Source: JACQXX01 sp964639175
Lineage (GTDB): Bacteria; Acidobacteriota; Blastocatellia; Chloracidobacteriales; Chloracidobacteriaceae
Assembly (NCBI GenBank): GCA_964639175.1
Contig: CAZXCE010000334.1
Span: forward strand, 1 to 9,132
Direction of reading: 5' to 3'
Length of the DNA stretch: 9,132 nucleotides
Below are positions 5,136-9,132 of this stretch, piece by piece. The notes below the pieces were generated by a model. It was not told where the DNA came from. It searched no databases and saw only the letters and a program-made list of their open reading frames with translations. A program made the position numbers and the translations under genes. How positions within the stretch are numbered: the first letter of the stretch is position 1; each line of letters begins with the position of its first letter.

Positions 5136-5999
5136 ATGACCACACCCAATCGTTGGAATTTCCCGGATCTTGGATTCGGGGTTGGCCTTCGTACCGTCCA
5201 TTTTACCCACATTCTCGAAAATCAACCCCCAGTTGATTGGTTTGAAATAATCTCTGAAAATTTTATGGAAACCGGCGGTCGTCCCATGTTCATTCTGGAA
5301 CAGGTGGCTGAGCGCTATCCAATTATTATGCACGGCGTGTCGATGTCGATTGGCAGCACCGATCCGCTCAATATGGACTATCTCAAAAAGCTCAAGGCCC
5401 TGGCGGATCGAATTGGCAGCACCTGGGTTTCTGATCATCTGTGCTGGACTGGAGTCCATGGGCGAAATACTCATGATTTGCTGCCGATGCCCTATACGGA
5501 AGAAGCCCTCAAGCACACAATTGAACGCGCTCGCATTGTCTCGGATTTGCTAGAGCGCCCGCTGATTCTGGAAAACCCGTCGTCCTACGTTGAATTTGCC
5601 GATTCATCAATGCCGGAATGGGAATTTTTGGCGCGTCTGGTTGAAGACGCCAATTGCGGCTTGCTGCTGGATGTCAACAATGTGTACGTCAGCTCGTTTA
5701 ACCATAATTTTGACCCAACCCTGTATATTGATGCGATTCCGGCTGATCGGGTCGTCCAGTATCACCTGGCCGGACATACCAACAAAGGCACGCATATCCT
5801 CGACACGCACAGCGACCATGTGATTGACGAAGTGTGGGCTCTCTATCGTCAAGCCACCGCTAAAACCGGTGGACGGGCCACCTTGCTTGAGTGGGATGAT
5901 GACATCCCGGAATTTGACGTGGTTCACGCCGAAGTCTTAAAGGCCCGTCAGTATCTTCCGGAACCAGTTCTGGCCGTCGGAGGTGGATATGGTGACTGA
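5136..5999 (+). CDS. bufB: MNIO (DUF692) family RiPP maturase, BufB/HvfB-like
   Basis: Multinuclear non-heme iron-dependent oxidative enzyme of the DUF692 TIM-barrel family, which uses two or three iron ions and oxygen to rearrange cysteine residues in a precursor peptide. The 287-residue product carries the family's metal-ligand blocks in order: ENFMETGG (41-48), MHGVSMSIG (65-73, His66), VSDHLCW (98-104, His101), LILENPSSY (143-151, Glu146), LLLDVNN (176-182, Asp179), YHLAGH (209-214, His210, His214), ILDTHSDHV (221-229, Asp223, His225) and LLEWDDD (250-256, Glu252). Length and motifs are complete, so it should be active. I chose ATG 5136 because GGTGGA (5124-5129) precedes it and the DUF692 fold starts right after; an in-frame GTG at 5073 lies in the hairpin and has no ribosome site. 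It overlaps the next gene by 11 bases. The symbol is by analogy to bufferin operons. Confidence 0.93.
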   Translation: MTTPNRWNFPDLGFGVGLRTVHFTHILENQPPVDWFEIISENFMETGGRPMFILEQVAERYPIIMHGVSMSIGSTDPLNMDYLKKLKALADRIGSTWVSDHLCWTGVHGRNTHDLLPMPYTEEALKHTIERARIVSDLLERPLILENPSSYVEFADSSMPEWEFLARLVEDANCGLLLDVNNVYVSSFNHNFDPTLYIDAIPADRVVQYHLAGHTNKGTHILDTHSDHVIDEVWALYRQATAKTGGRATLLEWDDDIPEFDVVHAEVLKARQYLPEPVLAVGGGYGD

Positions 6000-6840
6000 A
6001 GTTCCATTAAGCCAGCTCCAGACCTGGATGCAAAGCTACATTGTGTTTCCAGGTGCGACCAGTGAAGCAATGGAAGCTGCCAGCGAGAGTGCCGGCCTTG
6101 AAGAAGAAACAGCCACTTCGATTATTCTTCCGTCGAAAACCCTGACCGGACAGGAACGTCTCAACATTTATCGCGGCATGTATCTCTTGCGGATGAATGA
6201 TGCCCTGTCGGCTGATTTTTTTGCCGTTGAGCATTTTCTGGGCGAAGATGATTTTTTTGATCTGGTTGCCCGCTATGTCCAGCAATTTCCCTCCCGCAGC
6301 TTCACGTTAAACCGGCTGAGTGACAATTTCCCCGAATATATCCAGACCGATACCCAGGTGTCGAATCGAGCCTTCCTCTATGATCTGGCACGGTTGGAAC
6401 TGGCGGTAACTCAGGTCTTTGATGCTGAACTTTCATCAATTCTGACCACGGAAATGATCCAGGATATCCCGGCTGATGCCTGGGAATTTGCCCGGTTTCG
6501 TCCCATTAATGGATTTCAAGTTCTGGCGTTCCGCTATCCGGTCAATGCGTATCTGGAAGCCGTACGAGCTAATACCCACCGTCCAAAAATCAAACGTCAG
6601 GATACCTGGGTGGCCGTCTGCCGCCGTGGGTACAGTGTCTGGCGTTTTGATTTAACTCGACCCGAATATGAAATGTTGATGGCCCTGGTCTCTGGAATGC
6701 CGCTTGGTGAAGCAATTCTTGCCACCACGCGCCGATTTTCAAGCCGGGGTGTAAAAGAGCAGATTTTCCAGTGGTTTCGGGGCTGGGTAACCCAGGGATT
6801 TTTCCAATCTGTCGAATTGGAGAAAGCCCAGAGTGAGTGA
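5989..6840 (+). CDS. bufC: DUF2063 (HvfC/BufC-type) maturase partner protein
   Basis: A 283-residue protein of the HvfC/BufC family (N-terminal DUF2063), which binds the MNIO enzyme and presents the precursor to it. Residues about 5-120 show the family's N-terminal helical domain: LTGQERLNIYRGMYLLRMND (52-71), FFAVEHFLGEDDFFDL (77-92) and a SFTLNRLSDNFPEYI segment (104-118). The region 125-195 is a second helical and strand domain, and 205-278 resembles a small winged-helix-like end (VCRRGYSVWRFDLTRPEYEML, then MPLGEAI and a helical tail). The old family label 'putative DNA-binding domain' comes from this fold; a role in peptide recognition is more likely. Residues 26-48 are an acidic, Ser/Thr-rich loop. 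ATG 5989 has GGAGG at 5979-5983 with a 5-base spacer; it overlaps the maturase end by 11 bases, indicating translational coupling and a stoichiometric complex. GTG 5983 and 5992 are alternatives. Confidence 0.9.
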   Translation: MVTEVPLSQLQTWMQSYIVFPGATSEAMEAASESAGLEEETATSIILPSKTLTGQERLNIYRGMYLLRMNDALSADFFAVEHFLGEDDFFDLVARYVQQFPSRSFTLNRLSDNFPEYIQTDTQVSNRAFLYDLARLELAVTQVFDAELSSILTTEMIQDIPADAWEFARFRPINGFQVLAFRYPVNAYLEAVRANTHRPKIKRQDTWVAVCRRGYSVWRFDLTRPEYEMLMALVSGMPLGEAILATTRRFSSRGVKEQIFQWFRGWVTQGFFQSVELEKAQSE

Positions 6841-7453
6841 TTTAAAACAAATCGCGGTTCTGATTTTGGCTGCTGGCGCGTCGCGACGTTTGGGACACCC
6901 CAAACAATTGCTACCGGTTGGCAGCCAAAATTTGCTTCAGCACACGGTTGAATGCGCCCTTGGCGCCGGTGTCCAAACTGTACTGGTCGTGATTGGTGCC
7001 CAGGCCGAAGTCATCAAACCAACGTTGGATGCCTGTGCCGTCCAGGTGGTGGAGAATCCCACCTGGGAAGAAGGCATGGGCGCTTCGATTCGATGTGGGA
7101 TTGCAGCACTGTCACAGGTCGGAGATTTTGACGGGGTAATCATCGTTCCCTGTGATCAGCCATTTCTTTCAAGTCAGTTTCTTTCAACTCTGATCACCAC
7201 GTTTTATCGCACCCGGAAACATATTATTGCCTCACAATATGCTGATACTGTGGGGATTCCAGCTTTATTCACGTCTTCTTTTTTTCCGCTTCTGCTGGCA
7301 CTCGGTGGAGATAAGGGTGCCAAAAAAATTATTCAGTCCAATCTTGATCAAACGATTCTGATTCCGTTTGCTGAAGGCACCCTGGACATTGATACTCCGG
7401 CTGACGCAGCCCGTTTCTTGAATGAAGAATTGAGCCTAAAAAAGAAAGAATAA
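6833..7453 (+). CDS. MocA-like nucleotidyltransferase (NTP transferase family)
   Basis: A 206-residue protein of the MobA/MocA family, which moves a nucleotide (CMP or GMP) onto an acceptor such as molybdopterin. Motifs: LILAAGASRRLGHPKQLL (10-27, NTP-binding loop), NPTWEEGMGASIRCG (75-89), VPCDQPF (105-111, Mg-binding Asp108), GIPALF (141-146), GGDKGAKKII (158-167) and DIDTPADAARF (185-195). The overall layout matches MocA and its relatives acting beside XdhC/CoxI-type proteins, but no molybdenum enzyme gene is in the window. It starts with GTG 6833, overlapping the DUF2063 gene by 8 bases, with GGAG ten bases upstream, so it is translationally coupled to the MNIO operon. This is the last gene of the operon. 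The acceptor cannot be told from sequence; CTP:molybdopterin cytidylyltransferase is the default family guess, and a role in the peptide pathway is speculative. Confidence 0.82.
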   Translation: MSDLKQIAVLILAAGASRRLGHPKQLLPVGSQNLLQHTVECALGAGVQTVLVVIGAQAEVIKPTLDACAVQVVENPTWEEGMGASIRCGIAALSQVGDFDGVIIVPCDQPFLSSQFLSTLITTFYRTRKHIIASQYADTVGIPALFTSSFFPLLLALGGDKGAKKIIQSNLDQTILIPFAEGTLDIDTPADAARFLNEELSLKKKE

Positions 7454-7654
7454 GTGCGATTTGGAAAAGATCGCCTGGTATTATTTCAAAGCTAAATCAT
7501 TGAAAAAATTGTATTTTCCTGGTTAGGGCACTGAAAAGCCAGGTTCTAAACGGTATGCAAATGAACCGTTGAGATTGATGGATTGAGAGTGGTCAATATA
7601 TTTTCTTCATTCAAAAATCAAAAATTATCCAATTAAAGTGATTTGTTGCCCCCC
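7454..7654. other. Spacer between the MNIO operon and bioA
   Basis: About 200 bp with no ORF. It contains a weak inverted repeat AACGGT (7549-7554) / ACCGTT (7565-7570), a loose CCTGG/CCAGG pair at about 7519-7543 and the candidate promoter below. No clear intrinsic terminator for the upstream operon and no BirA-type operator (TTGTAAAC-like palindrome) was seen. Confidence 0.5.
7575..7602 (+). promoter_or_regulatory. Candidate promoter for bioA
   Basis: TTGATG (7575-7580), 16-bp spacer, TATATT (7597-7602): four matches to the -35 box and five to the -10 box of the housekeeping sigma factor. It sits about 85 bp before the bioA start. By-eye call. Confidence 0.4.
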
Positions 7655-7689
7655 ATTCTTCATTCTGAATTCTTTCTTCTTTCTTCTTT
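7655..7689. repeat. Pyrimidine-rich heptamer array abutting the bioA start codon
   Basis: Units ATTCTTC, ATTCTGA, ATTCTTT, CTTCTTT, CTTCTTT in 7-bp phase, the last base directly preceding ATG 7690. The first units match the ATTCTTC family at 62-96 and 690-724. The array fills the place where a Shine-Dalgarno sequence would be expected. Confidence 0.85.
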
Positions 7690-9048
7690 ATGATTCCCAA
7701 ACAATCCCCATTTCCTGCTGCTGATCAGCGTCGTTTGCGGGCTGAATATCTGGCCCACCTTGATAAAGCCCATCTCTGGCACCCATTTACCCAGATGAAA
7801 GAATGGGCCAGCACCCGCCCGCTCGTCATTGAGCGCGGGGAAGGATGCTACCTTTTTGATGTCGAAGGGAAAAAATATCTGGATGGTGTGAGTAGCCTGT
7901 GGACCAATGTGCATGGTCATCGGGTTGCTGAAATTGATCAGGCGATCCAGGAGCAGCTTGACCAGGTTGCCCATACGACGTTGCTTGGTCTTTCAAACGT
8001 TCCAGCCATTGAACTGGCTGCCAGTCTGGCTGAACTCGCACCAGGTCAATTAAATAAAGTTTTTTATTCTGATTCTGGCTCCACCGCGGTTGAAATTGCC
8101 CTGAAAATCGCTTTTCAGTACTGGCAACAACGACCAGACCCGCGACCACAAAAAACCAGATTTCTGCACGTTACAGAGTCTTATCATGGTGACACTCTCG
8201 GCTCGGTCTCGGTGGGGGGAATCGAATTATTTCACCAGTTGTATCGCCCTTTGTTGTTTGATGCGTTTCGCGTTGCTGTTCCTCAAGATAATCAGGCTCA
8301 CGAAGTCGAAGCAATCTTCAAAGCCCATGCCCACGAAATTGCTGCGTTTGTGCTCGAACCCCTCATGATGGGGGCGGCTGGAATGCTCACGCATCCGGCT
8401 GGTTTTCTCAGTCGTGTTCGCGAATTATGTGATGAATATGAAGTCTTATTGATCTGTGACGAGGTTGCCACCGGGTTTGGTCGGACCGGGACGATGTTTG
8501 CCTGTGAACAGGAGCACGTCGTTCCTGACATTTTATGTCTGGCGAAAGGGTTAACCGGAGGGTACCTGCCACTGGCCGCGACCATTACCACTGATGAGGT
8601 GTATCAGGCGTTTTGGGATGACTACGCTGCCTTCAAAACATTCTTTCACGGGCATACTTACACTGGCAATCCGCTTGCCTGTGTTGCAGCACTTGCAAAT
8701 CTGGAACTCTTTGAAAAGAATAATGTTCTCACCCATGTCAATCAGGTGGCTGCCCATTTTGCCCGACGGCTGGAATCGGTGGGGCAGTTGCCCCACGTTG
8801 GCGATATCCGCCAGCGCGGGTTGATGATTGGAATTGAACTGACCGACGATAAAGCCACTGGGACCCCCTACCCGGTGGAACTCAAAATGGGATATCGGGT
8901 AACCGACCGGTGCCGTGATTTTGGTCTGATTTTGCGCCCGCTGGGCAATGTGGTGGTTGCCATGCCGCCACTGGTGATTTCGGCTGAACAAATTGATTTT
9001 CTGGTGGATGTATTGCTCAAAGTCATTCCGGAAATCACTGGGGAATAG
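7690..9048 (+). CDS. bioA: Adenosylmethionine-8-amino-7-oxononanoate aminotransferase (BioA)
   Basis: PLP-dependent class III aminotransferase that converts 8-amino-7-oxononanoate (KAPA) to 7,8-diaminopelargonate in biotin synthesis, normally with S-adenosylmethionine as amino donor (lysine in some relatives). The 452-residue product has LWHPFTQMKEW (29-39), the GVSSLWTNVHGH block (66-77), SDSGSTAVEIALK (127-139) for cofactor phosphate binding, ESYHGDT (163-169), CDEVATGFGRTG (256-267, Asp257), and LCLAKGLTGGYLP (282-294) with the Schiff-base Lys286. Arg416 in LRPLGN is the likely carboxylate-binding arginine. It resembles the Aquifex/Bacillus type more than the E. coli type. ATG 7690 is the only reasonable start (the next Met would cut into the conserved N-terminus), yet it has no Shine-Dalgarno. 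No other bio gene is in the window, so bioA stands alone here. Confidence 0.95.
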   Translation: MIPKQSPFPAADQRRLRAEYLAHLDKAHLWHPFTQMKEWASTRPLVIERGEGCYLFDVEGKKYLDGVSSLWTNVHGHRVAEIDQAIQEQLDQVAHTTLLGLSNVPAIELAASLAELAPGQLNKVFYSDSGSTAVEIALKIAFQYWQQRPDPRPQKTRFLHVTESYHGDTLGSVSVGGIELFHQLYRPLLFDAFRVAVPQDNQAHEVEAIFKAHAHEIAAFVLEPLMMGAAGMLTHPAGFLSRVRELCDEYEVLLICDEVATGFGRTGTMFACEQEHVVPDILCLAKGLTGGYLPLAATITTDEVYQAFWDDYAAFKTFFHGHTYTGNPLACVAALANLELFEKNNVLTHVNQVAAHFARRLESVGQLPHVGDIRQRGLMIGIELTDDKATGTPYPVELKMGYRVTDRCRDFGLILRPLGNVVVAMPPLVISAEQIDFLVDVLLKVIPEITGE

Positions 9049-9089
9049 GGCTGAAAAAAACGGGCTGAGGGCTGAGGACTGAAGAACTG
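9048..9089. repeat. Purine-rich heptamer array (GGGCTGA type) at the bioA stop
   Basis: GGGCTGA at 9048-9054, a 7-base A-run filler (AAAAAAC), then GGGCTGA, GGGCTGA, GGACTGA and a decayed unit, all in one 7-bp phase. The first unit uses the last base of the bioA TAG stop. Confidence 0.8.
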
Positions 9090-9093
9090 GTTT

Positions 9094-9132
9094 TCTTTCA
9101 TCCCTTATCCCTCATCCCTCATCCCTCATCCC
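9094..9132. repeat. Pyrimidine-rich heptamer array (TCCCTCA type), runs off the window
   Basis: Units TCTTTCA, TCCCTTA, TCCCTCA, TCCCTCA, TCCCTCA, TCCC. On the minus strand these read TGAGGGA, close to the GGGCTGA units just to the left, so the two arrays are inverted copies of one repeat family. The right end is beyond the window. Confidence 0.9.

Noticed and set aside
4548..5516. Long minus-strand open frame rich in Cys, Arg and Leu opposite the precursor
   Set aside because: It is antisense to the Lys/Cys repeat codons and to the maturase gene; its composition is a by-product of the repeats and it has no sensible start or family match.
7454..7689. BirA operator or biotin-related regulatory site in front of bioA
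   Set aside because: No TTGTAAAC/GTTTACAA-type palindrome was found; only a short AACGGT/ACCGTT repeat.

Overview
This 9.1 kb window looks like a chromosomal segment of a mesophilic Gram-negative-type bacterium of mid GC content. Acidobacteriota (Blastocatellia-like) is my best guess, not a proof. The hints are a soluble GspG-like protein with a middle domain I associate with that phylum, a BioA of the Aquifex/Bacillus type, and many degenerate 7-bp repeat arrays between genes. I see no rRNA, tRNA, CRISPR array, transposase or phage gene.

Left half (1-3845), all genes on the minus strand. In transcription order: truB (tRNA pseudouridine-55 synthase) followed 34 bp later by an exported protein of unknown function; then, after a heptamer repeat array, a YacP/Rae1-type NYN-domain ribonuclease followed 25 bp later by an exported protein with a GspG-like C-terminal domain; then a small hypothetical protein. 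Repeat arrays lie at or inside the 3' ends of several of these genes.

Centre (3846-4549) is a divergent, AT-rich, apparently non-coding region of about 700 bp. It holds two small inverted repeats and candidate promoters for the rightward operon.

Right half (4550-7453) is the most interesting part: a compact operon for a ribosomally made, post-translationally modified peptide of the MNIO (DUF692) type, related to bufferin/HvfA systems. It encodes (i) a 166-residue precursor with a Tat-like signal and 21 cysteines spaced almost perfectly every six residues, built from a 44-residue tandem duplication and a terminal array of six-residue repeats; (ii) after a strong intercistronic hairpin, the DUF692/MNIO maturase; (iii) the DUF2063 (HvfC/BufC) partner; and (iv) an overlapping MocA-like nucleotidyltransferase, which is not a standard member of such operons. 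The likely flow is that the precursor is made in excess, modified on cysteines in the cytoplasm by the maturase-partner complex, and exported, probably by Tat, to bind a metal such as copper. The repeat unit differs from the EGKCG repeats of HvfA and from few-cysteine bufferins, so this may be an undescribed precursor subfamily.

Far right (7454-9132): a 236-bp spacer ending in a pyrimidine-rich heptamer array that runs directly into the bioA start codon; bioA (biotin synthesis aminotransferase); and a pair of oppositely oriented heptamer arrays running to the window edge.
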